Origin: JBBQXY01 sp051004815
GTDB lineage: Bacteria > Chloroflexota > Ktedonobacteria > Ktedonobacterales > Ktedonobacteraceae
DNA: 21,625 nt
Assembly: GCA_051004815.1 (NCBI GenBank)
Contig: JBPCJY010000039.1
Location: forward strand, 1-21,625
Reading direction: 5' to 3'
The position numbers were made by a program, and so were the translations under genes. Under the pieces are notes generated by a model. That model ran no database searches and was not told the DNA's origin. It saw only the letters and a program-made list of their open reading frames with translations. Below are positions 13,215-19,423 of the stretch, piece after piece. How positions within the stretch are numbered: the first letter of the stretch is position 1; each line of letters starts with the position of its first letter.

Positions 13215-14450
13215 GTGCAAGAGCGGGTGATTGTCGGTATCGACGTCGGAACAACGAATATCTGTGTTCTCGTTGGTGAATTAGACCGCGACGGGAAGCT
13301 GAATATTGTTGGCGTTGGCACCTGCCCTTCACAGGGTTTGCGCCGCGGGGTGGTGGTGAACATTGAGGAGACCGTCACTTCCATTGCAGCGGCGCTGGAT
13401 CGTGCTGAACGCCTTTCAGGAAAGAAAATTACCACAGCTTATGTGGGGATTGCTGGCAGCCATATTGCCTCGGAGAATAGCAAAGGCTTTGTCGCTATCT
13501 CGCCCAGTCACCGGGATATTATACAGAACGACATCAGTCGCGCTATCGAGGTCGCACGCGCCATTGCGATCCCGGCGAACCGCGAGGTGATCCATGTGAT
13601 TCCGCGTGGCTACGTCGTCGATGGACAAGAGGGCATCAAGAACCCGATTGGGATGTCTGGCTTCCGCCTTGAGGTGGAAACCCACATCATCACCGGGGCG
13701 GTATCCTCCATTCACAACTTAATTAAGTGTGTGCATAAGGCGCGGGTAGAAATCGAAGATCTCGTCCTGGAGCCGCTGGCCTCCAGTGAGGCTGTATTGG
13801 TGGATGGCGAGACCGATCTCGGAGTCGCCCTCGTCGATATTGGTGGCGGCACCACCGATATCGCCGTCTTCTCCGATGGAGCTATCTGGCAGACGGTGGT
13901 GTTGCCAATCGGGGGCAACCTGATTACCAGTGACATTGCCATCGGCTTGCGTCTGCCCTTTGGCGTGGCGGAAGAACTCAAAGTGACCTATGGCCACTGC
14001 GACCCTTCCACCATCGCCGATGACGACATGATCGAGCTGGCACAATTCATGCCGGACTGCGATGATCTGGTGCCACGCAAATTGCTGGCCGAGATTATCC
14101 AGGCTCGCGTGGAAGAACTGTTTGAAATGGTTCACGAGGAGATTCGGAAATCCGGCTATGATGGACTGCTGCCCGCCGGTCTTGTGCTCACGGGCGGCAC
14201 CGCTGAATTGCCGGGTATCCAAAGCCTGGCTGGACAAATACTGGACCTACCGACCCGCATCGGCTCGCCACTTGGATTGCACGGCCTGTCCGATTCGATC
14301 TCTCGACCCGCCTATGCGACGGCGGTTGGTCTTTTGCAATGGGCATTGACTCACACTTCCTTCCTCGTTGAAGAAGACGAGCAAGAGGAGAGTGGGGCAA
14401 GCGGCTTCGCGTCCCGTTTCGGACGCTGGTTACGTGCGTTTATTCCGTAA
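13215..14450 (+). CDS. ftsA: Cell division protein FtsA (actin-like Z-ring membrane anchor)
   Basis: This 411-residue actin-fold ATPase starts at a GTG preceded by GAGGAG with eight-base spacing. The N-terminal phosphate loop is VGIDVGTTNICVLVGE (7-22). The FtsA-specific 1C (SHS2) domain spans about 83-165, with VIHVIPRGYVVDGQEGI. The second phosphate motif is LVDIGGGTTDIAVF at 206-219, and LTGGTAELPGIQ near residue 325 is the adenosine motif. The C-terminus ends in an amphipathic helix (SRFGRWLRAFIP) after an acidic linker, the usual membrane anchor. FtsA ties FtsZ filaments to the membrane through the FtsZ tail peptide. It is followed by ftsZ after 16 bp, the classic pair. Confidence 0.97.
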   Translation: MQERVIVGIDVGTTNICVLVGELDRDGKLNIVGVGTCPSQGLRRGVVVNIEETVTSIAAALDRAERLSGKKITTAYVGIAGSHIASENSKGFVAISPSHRDIIQNDISRAIEVARAIAIPANREVIHVIPRGYVVDGQEGIKNPIGMSGFRLEVETHIITGAVSSIHNLIKCVHKARVEIEDLVLEPLASSEAVLVDGETDLGVALVDIGGGTTDIAVFSDGAIWQTVVLPIGGNLITSDIAIGLRLPFGVAEELKVTYGHCDPSTIADDDMIELAQFMPDCDDLVPRKLLAEIIQARVEELFEMVHEEIRKSGYDGLLPAGLVLTGGTAELPGIQSLAGQILDLPTRIGSPLGLHGLSDSISRPAYATAVGLLQWALTHTSFLVEEDEQEESGASGFASRFGRWLRAFIP

Positions 14451-14466
14451 AAAGGGGGCCACGAAA

Positions 14467-16107
14467 ATGGTACCAATGGGAAATCATCAAGTAGAAGGCT
14501 TCGCCCAGATCCGTGTTATCGGAGTCGGAGGCGGGGGCAGCAATGCGGTCAACCGCATGATTCAGGCGAATATGGTGGGGATCGAGTTTATCGCCATCAA
14601 TACCGACGCCCAGGCCTTGCTGCTCACAGACGCTCCACATACCATCCGTATCGGAGACAAGCTTACCCGTGGCCTCGGTGCGGGCGGCAACCCTGGCGTC
14701 GGGGCGAAAGCAGCCGAAGAAAATGCCGAAGAACTGTACGAGGTACTCAAAGGCTCAGATATGGTCTTCATCACCGCCGGCATGGGTGGTGGCACCGGCA
14801 CCGGTGCCAGCCCCGTGGTGGCTCAGATCGCCCGCGAGGTCGGTGCCTTAACGGTCGGCGTCGTGACCAAGCCGTTTGCCTTCGAGGGCAGCAAACGACG
14901 CCTCGCCGCTGAAGAGGGCATCGCCAACCTGAAACAACATGTCGATACCTTGATTACTGTACCGAACGACCGCCTGTTGCAGGTCGCCGACAAGAAAATG
15001 CCGCTTTCGGAGGCCTTCCGTCTGGCCGATGATGTGCTGCGCCAGGGCATTCAAGGTATCAGCGATCTAATCACTGTTCCCGGTCTGATTAACCTGGACT
15101 TTGCCGACGTTAAAACCATTATGTCTTCGGCAGGCTCTGCCTTGATGGCCATCGGTGAAGCTACGGGCGATGCTCGTGCCGTCGATGCCGCCCATATTGC
15201 CATCGCCAGCCCTTTGCTAGACATTGATATTAGTGGCGCACGCGGCGTCCTCTTCAATATCACTGGCGGCATGGATCTGACGCTGTGGGAGGTCAACGAG
15301 GCTGCCGATATCATCAGCCAGGCTGCACACCCGGAAGCCAATATCATCTTTGGCGCAGTGCAAAACCCGGCCTTTGATGGTAAAGTGAAGATCACCGTCA
15401 TCGCCACTGGCTTCGATGGCTTGACACGTCCACCCATCTCTATGCCGGTAGCACAGCCGCAGCAGAACCGTGTGTCATACGACCGCAGTATGCTCTACCC
15501 AGTCTCGTCCGCGCCTATGAGCAACAACGGCAATAGCAATATGCCGCCGCCACGCCAACAGCAGGGGTACGGTGCGCTGCCAGTGACACCGCCACCGATG
15601 AATGTCATGAACCATCCAACCGATCCTGCACGCCCTGTCCAGCAGCCTGTACAACCAGTACAGCCTGGATACCCTAACGTTGTCCAGCCTACCTATGCGA
15701 CGCAGAGCGACAGCCGACAGCATCAAGGAAACCTGCCACCTATGGAGCCAATGCGCCAGCGACCTATGCTGCCTCCACAGTCGCAGGAAGTCATGCATCG
15801 CGACAGCAGATATAATACGCCACAGCAGGAGCCAGTTCGTCAGGCCATTGCCCGTGACGTAAGCGAGGACATCTATGATATCGACGAGGAGGAGCCAATT
15901 GTCTCTACCAACTCTGGTAGCAGCACGCATGGCCGTCTCCCTGTCCCTGAGCCAGAGGCGCAGCCATCACAGCGTTCTTCCAGCGATCAGCGTCAGCAAC
16001 GACCTGTTCGTCGCTTAGACCAAAAGGGTTTTGGACTGCCACAAGGCAATCGCAACGCTCCCTCCGGCGACGTAATCGACATTCCCGCCTTCCTGCGCAA
16101 ACGCTAA
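14467..16107 (+). CDS. ftsZ: Cell division protein FtsZ with unusually long C-terminal linker
   Basis: From the ATG at 14467 (preceded by AGGGGG, eight bases away) FtsZ is 546 residues. The in-frame extension back into ftsA has no such site. The tubulin-like GTPase core covers about 1-318. It has VIGVGGGGSNAVNRM (17-31), the GTP signature GGGTGTG (107-113) and the T7 synergy loop NLDFADV (209-215). The remaining 228 residues form a Pro/Gln/Met-rich linker with an acidic patch (SEDIYDIDEEEP). It ends in DIPAFLRKR, the conserved peptide that binds FtsA or other tethers. Linkers in E. coli and B. subtilis are about 50 residues. ftsZ is the last gene before a strong terminator and forms the Z ring. 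Confidence 0.98.
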   Translation: MVPMGNHQVEGFAQIRVIGVGGGGSNAVNRMIQANMVGIEFIAINTDAQALLLTDAPHTIRIGDKLTRGLGAGGNPGVGAKAAEENAEELYEVLKGSDMVFITAGMGGGTGTGASPVVAQIAREVGALTVGVVTKPFAFEGSKRRLAAEEGIANLKQHVDTLITVPNDRLLQVADKKMPLSEAFRLADDVLRQGIQGISDLITVPGLINLDFADVKTIMSSAGSALMAIGEATGDARAVDAAHIAIASPLLDIDISGARGVLFNITGGMDLTLWEVNEAADIISQAAHPEANIIFGAVQNPAFDGKVKITVIATGFDGLTRPPISMPVAQPQQNRVSYDRSMLYPVSSAPMSNNGNSNMPPPRQQQGYGALPVTPPPMNVMNHPTDPARPVQQPVQPVQPGYPNVVQPTYATQSDSRQHQGNLPPMEPMRQRPMLPPQSQEVMHRDSRYNTPQQEPVRQAIARDVSEDIYDIDEEEPIVSTNSGSSTHGRLPVPEPEAQPSQRSSSDQRQQRPVRRLDQKGFGLPQGNRNAPSGDVIDIPAFLRKR

Positions 16108-16117
16108 CAAGCGGCAC

Positions 16118-16155
16118 AAAAAAATCTGGCATCCAATCGGGTGCCAGATTTTTTT
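16118..16155 (+). terminator. Strong intrinsic terminator of the dcw operon
   Basis: A 17-bp stem (16118-16134 with 16139-16155, one G-U wobble) closes a four-base AATC loop. The 5' arm begins with seven A's and the 3' arm ends in seven T's, so it could work in both directions. It lies 10 bp after the ftsZ stop. Confidence 0.95.
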
Positions 16156-16184
16156 CTATGAATTATCCGTCCATTATGTTGCAG

Positions 16185-16214
16185 TTGTAAGAAGGAACGT
16201 CAAAACACTATAAT
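16185..16214 (+). promoter_or_regulatory. Promoter of the F420-type reductase gene
   Basis: TTGTAA (16185-16190) and a perfect TATAAT (16209-16214) are 18 bp apart. They lie just after the dcw terminator and 35 bp upstream of the next ATG. Confidence 0.65.
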
Positions 16215-16249
16215 GATTTCAGCAAAACGGGAAAAGGAGATACGAACTC

Positions 16250-16675
16250 ATGCAAAAGCTAATCTTCAAACTAATAGTCTTTTTGTACAATGTGTCGGGT
16301 GGCCGTATTGGTGGTAAGATGGGCAAAGTATCTGTCCTTCTGCTTACGACTACGGGACGCAAGACTGGCAAACAACGCACGCTCCCTCTGGTTTATATCA
16401 TGGATGGTTCAGCCTATGTGATTACAGCTTCGGCAAATGGAGCTGATAAACATCCCGGCTGGTTTTTCAATATACGGAGCAATCCGCAAGCCACCATTCA
16501 GGTAAAGGATAAACCAATAAAAGTGACGGCTGAGATCGCGAGACCGGAGAAGAAGTCCGAGCTTTGGACACGACTTGTAGCGGTAGCACCAAACTTTGCC
16601 GGCTATCAGAAGCGTACCAGCCGTGAAATTCCTATGGTGATTTTGCACCCTGTGCAGGAACGTTTAAACGCTTAA
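16250..16675 (+). CDS. Nitroreductase-family deazaflavin (F420)-dependent oxidoreductase-like protein
   Basis: This 141-residue protein fits the small split-barrel DDN/F420-dependent nitroreductase family. Characteristic stretches are LTTTGRKTGKQRTLPLVY (32-49) and ITASANGADKHPGWFFNI (58-75), followed by RSNPQATIQV, and a late NFAGYQKRTSREIPMVIL. In this family the Arg/Lys-rich strand and the KHPGWF segment contact the F420 cofactor. Members reduce varied substrates, and most are uncharacterised, so no substrate is named here. AAGGAGA precedes the ATG, and the gene has its own promoter. The next gene starts 17 bp later, suggesting co-transcription. Use of F420 by this organism is an inference from the family. 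Confidence 0.85.
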   Translation: MQKLIFKLIVFLYNVSGGRIGGKMGKVSVLLLTTTGRKTGKQRTLPLVYIMDGSAYVITASANGADKHPGWFFNIRSNPQATIQVKDKPIKVTAEIARPEKKSELWTRLVAVAPNFAGYQKRTSREIPMVILHPVQERLNA

Positions 16676-16692
16676 TATAAGGAGCAAAAAGC

Positions 16693-17142
16693 ATGCAAAT
16701 GCAGGAACCAGAGCAGCTACAGCCATCTGCGCAAGAGTCAAGTGCTTATGGCACGGGCTATACGGGGAGCTACGCATCAGACTCAGACGACCAACAGGAC
16801 GCGAGTGGGATAGGAATTGGCAACTCGTATCAAGGGCAGAAGCTTTATCCGGGAGCGGGGCTAAGCGCGAGAGGTAAAACATTTAGTGTTTTCACGATTA
16901 CCCTTTCCTCGATAGTGTTTGCGCTGATGATCGTAGGCATTGTGGCCTCGGCACTTGTGTTGAAAAATGCCGCTGGGCAGCAGCAGTTAATTGCTGCTGG
17001 CGTGATGGGGCTAGTTAGCTCCATTGTAGCCTTGCTGGCGAGCGTTGCCATCTTTGTGCTTGCCGTCGTTGATCTCGTTATTCGGACAGGCTATATCGGT
17101 CGGAGGCGCGGACGCATGGGTACGGGTAGACGTTACCACTGA
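16693..17142 (+). CDS. Unknown two-helix membrane protein
   Basis: The protein is 149 residues, and I do not recognise its family. Residues 1-60 are Gln/Ser/Gly/Tyr-rich and likely disordered. Two hydrophobic helices follow, about 67-91 (FTITLSSIVFALMIVGIVAS) and about 100-130 (IAAGVMGLVSSIVALLASVA and onward). A basic Gly/Arg tail (RRRGRMGTGRRYH) ends the protein, probably on the cytoplasmic side. AAGGAG stands eight bases before the ATG. It likely shares a transcript with the upstream F420-type reductase, but nothing else links the two functionally. A 53-bp gap with a weak GCTTC/GAAGC stem and a six-T run separates it from the convergent gene on the right. Confidence 0.75.
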   Translation: MQMQEPEQLQPSAQESSAYGTGYTGSYASDSDDQQDASGIGIGNSYQGQKLYPGAGLSARGKTFSVFTITLSSIVFALMIVGIVASALVLKNAAGQQQLIAAGVMGLVSSIVALLASVAIFVLAVVDLVIRTGYIGRRRGRMGTGRRYH

Positions 17143-17195
17143 GCAATAATCATCGCCTTGCTTCCTCTTGAAGCTCCTCGGTCCATTTTTTATGG

Positions 17196-17576
17196 CTATG
17201 GGGTGCATCCAAACGAATGGCATCCAGACGGGTGAATGCTCCCAGGGAAGAGGACTCCGAGGATAGCCATCACCAGGGGCGGCAGCAGCACCACCAGCAG
17301 TATTCCGATCAGGGCTAGCTTGGCTTGAGGGTGCCCAAAATTCATAGTCCACCCCAGGCCGAAGCGCTTAGGGACAAACAGCGCGGGATCGTCGGGATTG
17401 TTGTAAAAAACGCCTCCATACCAGTATCGATCATCATCGCGGAAAACGAAATCTGCGCGTTGACGATCAGCAGATGTACTCGTTTTTGTCCGGGAACGCT
17501 GAGGATGCCAGAACAGGACGAGGACGATGGCAATCAGCAGTCCACACATCAGCAAGGCAAAGAGTACAGAGTTCAT
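17196..17576 (-). CDS. DUF5808-like small membrane protein
   Basis: This 126-residue protein has an N-terminal membrane helix (about 3-22), a soluble middle part, and a second long hydrophobic helix (about 87-112). The middle part reads DRYWYGGVFYNNPDDPALFV and then PKRFGLGWTMNFGHPQ. That is the hallmark of the DUF5808 domain, in which a YNNPDDP-like loop and a KRFGxGWTxN segment are conserved. The domain has no established biochemical function. Related segments occur in membrane proteins of Gram-positive bacteria. AGAGGAAA precedes the ATG at 17576. The gene is convergent with the two-gene unit to its left and is not obviously part of another operon. Assignment is from memory of the motif. 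Confidence 0.75.
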   Translation of the reverse strand: MNSVLFALLMCGLLIAIVLVLFWHPQRSRTKTSTSADRQRADFVFRDDDRYWYGGVFYNNPDDPALFVPKRFGLGWTMNFGHPQAKLALIGILLVVLLPPLVMAILGVLFPGSIHPSGCHSFGCTP

Positions 17577-17715
17577 AGATGTTTCCTCTTGTTGTTCTAT
17601 CGGCTACCATAGTCGCTGCTCTTTACCCGTCCACCAGTCGGCGGACTGGTCACATGTTTATTGTACCATACGTTCGATGGTAACAGCAGACTCATCCATG
17701 CCAGGATCAGGGTCC

Positions 17716-17757
17716 GTGAATGATTCCCAGGGCGACCGCGAGGGTCGCCCTGGTCAC
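17716..17757. repeat. Decayed second copy of the palindromic hairpin element
   Basis: It shares GTGAATGATT and the CGAGGGTCG core with the 52-bp palindrome at 2157-2208. It lacks three bases in the centre and seven in the right arm. The remaining stem (17727-17737 with 17743-17753) is 11 bp and perfect. One A-T pair of copy 1 is a G-C pair here, changed on both sides. Confidence 0.75.
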
Positions 17758-17760
17758 TAA

Positions 17761-17792
17761 AATAAATAATGGACGCTCATCAGAACGTCCAT
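17761..17792 (-). terminator. Probable intrinsic terminator of the BON-domain gene
   Basis: On the minus strand ATGGACG (17792-17786) pairs with CGTCCAT (17775-17769), plus one inner wobble pair. The T-rich run TATTTATTTT follows. It starts about 20 bp after the stop codon of the BON gene. Confidence 0.6.
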
Positions 17793-17811
17793 CATGCTAT
17801 TTGAATGCTCT

Positions 17812-18633
17812 TTATCTATTCTTCGTCCTGCCCAGGTTGCCAGGAATATCCTCGTTCAAGCCAATGTGGTTGACCACCACCTTGACCCCCGGAATACCCA
17901 CCAGTTCGCGCTCAAGCAGGTACTTCATCGCGCTATTCGGTGTCTCACCGTACAAGCTAACGATATAGTTCTCGACCAGGATATTGATGTCCTTTGCACC
18001 TTCCAGCTTACCCGCGGCCCTCAACTTATCGATTGCCGCGTGAGCCGCATTCAGAATAGTGTCTTCGGCCACCAGGAAATTCTTCACGTCAATCACCCCT
18101 GGCAACCGCAGCAACTGTTCCTCAAGACCCTTGCGCTGCGCCTCCAATTCGACTTTCCCGTACAGAGCTAGCACCACACCTTCGCTCTCAATCTCCACTT
18201 TAACGGGATGGGCACTCCATTCAGTGCTTCTCACCGTGACAGTGCGATCAGCTACATCCTGTGCATCTTGCAACACAGCCTCAGCCAATGCCGTCGAACG
18301 ACCGGTCGCTGCCGCCTCAGCATAGTTTGTGGGTACTCCGGTAGAACGTTTTTGCCCCCCCGGAGCGGCAAATGGGTCTTCTAATGCCCAGCCTAAAATA
18401 CAAATCAGGATAAAAGGCGTAGCAATAATAGAGATCCAGGGGTTCGTATCGACTACCAGCAACCCGGCCATAGTCACAAATATTGCTATGCCAACAAGCA
18501 GTGGCCATAGACTTCCATTGGGCATATGAATGTGCGCGTGGCCTTCTTCCCCTTGCCCATGTTCCATATCGGCCAGAGCTGGCGCGGTCATTTCGTCCGC
18601 GATTAAATGAGTGCTTTGAAGAGGACTGTTCAT
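17812..18633 (-). CDS. Cytochrome-oxidase-subunit-IV-like membrane module fused to two BON domains
   Basis: The protein is 273 residues. After a His-rich cytoplasmic start (GHAHIHMPNGSLWPLLVG at 31-48) come two membrane helices (about 43-61 and 66-83) ending GWALEDPF. This pattern recalls the small subunit-IV-type membrane modules of heme-copper oxidases, or the tail of subunit I, in Chloroflexota and actinobacteria. The rest is soluble, with two BON-type units at about 115-190 and 195-258. Each has an alpha-beta pattern with a LPGVIDVKNFLV or IPGVKVVVNHI end. BON domains often bind membranes or phospholipid. The neighbouring genes make SCO and heme A enzymes, so a role in oxidase assembly or stability is inferred. 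The subunit-IV resemblance is moderate evidence only. The start at 18633 has AGAGGG about 12 bases upstream. Confidence 0.7.
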   Translation of the reverse strand: MNSPLQSTHLIADEMTAPALADMEHGQGEEGHAHIHMPNGSLWPLLVGIAIFVTMAGLLVVDTNPWISIIATPFILICILGWALEDPFAAPGGQKRSTGVPTNYAEAAATGRSTALAEAVLQDAQDVADRTVTVRSTEWSAHPVKVEIESEGVVLALYGKVELEAQRKGLEEQLLRLPGVIDVKNFLVAEDTILNAAHAAIDKLRAAGKLEGAKDINILVENYIVSLYGETPNSAMKYLLERELVGIPGVKVVVNHIGLNEDIPGNLGRTKNR

Positions 18634-18708
18634 GGGTTCTCGCTTCCCTCTAACAATTATGAACGATCTGCTGGAATCCTGCTGCTCACAGTAATCCCAT
18701 TAGTAATA

Positions 18709-18737
18709 AGCATACCAGGAATATGCCTCTCTTGCAA
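18709..18737 (-). promoter_or_regulatory. Possible promoter of the BON-domain gene
   Basis: On the minus strand TTGCAA (18737-18732) and TATGCT (18714-18709) are 17 bp apart. A TG extension precedes the -10 element. It lies in the 108-bp gap after the sco gene, about 75 bp before the BON start. Confidence 0.4.
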
Positions 18738-18741
18738 GCAA

Positions 18742-19407
18742 TTAGCCCTTGAGCAAGATTTGTAAATCAGCCGTCAGTTGCGCCGCCGTGAAATCATCGT
18801 TGAGGAAAACGCGTTCACGACCTTGCTGATCAATTACATACAACGCTGTCGTATGCGAGATAGAGTTACTCGTCGCGGGAGCGGCAAACTCCGCGTAGCT
18901 TGACCATACCGGCGAGAGCTCGGCCTCTGTCCCCAACAAATAATGCAAATACCCTTGCAACCGATGTGCCTTGATAAAACTAACAGCCGTTGTCGGCGTA
19001 TCCCCTTTAGGATCAACGCTGACCGCGATGATTCCCACCTTCTGCCCATTGCTCCCCAGCTCAACCATTGTCTGGTGCAGCTTCTCCGCCGTCAAGGGAC
19101 ACGCGTCAGGACAGTGTGTATAGAAAAACGTCAAGACCACCGGCTTCCCCTTAAACTGCGCCAACGAAACAGCTTGTCCCGCCTGATCCGTCAAATGAAA
19201 GCCAGGGGCAGCAACAGAACCCAAATACGTACCCTGCAAACCAGATGGATCAGTCGTCTGCACGCCATTCCCGCCATTCCCATCAGTAGAGGTAGAAGCT
19301 GATCTTCCCGCGTGTGTTCCCACGACAGCCACAATTAAGACCACTAATACCGCTAATGTTACCACTGAAAGGCGTGATGCTAATCTCCAGTTCATAACGC
19401 TGCCCAT
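18742..19407 (-). CDS. SCO1/SenC family copper chaperone for cytochrome oxidase
   Basis: This 221-residue thioredoxin-fold protein has an N-terminal membrane anchor (about 12-31). A Ser/Gly/Asn-rich linker follows, then the SCO domain from about 62. The copper-binding CxxxC is C99-PDA-C103 in TFFYTHCPDACPLT. VDPKGDTP (131-138) is conserved, and the third copper ligand is His185 in SISHTTALYVID. SCO proteins deliver copper to the CuA site of oxidase subunit II or keep its cysteines reduced, outside the membrane. The gene follows ctaAB by 16 bp and is probably in the same transcript. Start could be the ATG at 19407 or the one at 19395; neither has a strong ribosome-binding site. The set fits aa3-type oxidase assembly, though no oxidase subunit gene is in the window. 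Confidence 0.93.
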   Translation of the reverse strand: MGSVMNWRLASRLSVVTLAVLVVLIVAVVGTHAGRSASTSTDGNGGNGVQTTDPSGLQGTYLGSVAAPGFHLTDQAGQAVSLAQFKGKPVVLTFFYTHCPDACPLTAEKLHQTMVELGSNGQKVGIIAVSVDPKGDTPTTAVSFIKAHRLQGYLHYLLGTEAELSPVWSSYAEFAAPATSNSISHTTALYVIDQQGRERVFLNDDFTAAQLTADLQILLKG

Positions 19408-19423
19408 GCTTTCTTAAAAAAGA

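Larger units (their letters stand above)
17577..17811. other. Intergenic region upstream of the DUF5808-like gene
   Basis: This 235-bp region contains no gene. It holds a 7-bp stem-loop (ACCAGTC 17633-17639 with GACTGGT 17644-17650), a possible minus-strand extended -10 (TGGTACAAT, with TACAAT at 17665-17660) and the decayed copy of the palindromic element. The BON gene terminator lies at its right end. Confidence 0.6.

Noticed and set aside
14368..14466. Longer ftsZ start inside ftsA
   Set aside because: The extra 33 residues overlap the ftsA C-terminus. ATG 14467 has a good ribosome-binding site and the usual short FtsZ N-terminus.
15475..15930. Minus-strand 151-codon frame rich in Leu, Trp and Arg
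   Set aside because: It is the antisense of the FtsZ Pro/Gln linker. The odd composition is the complement of that low-complexity sequence.
17143..17195. Terminator between the convergent genes
   Set aside because: A GCTTC/GAAGC stem and a six-T run exist but are 11 bases apart, so this is not a canonical intrinsic terminator.
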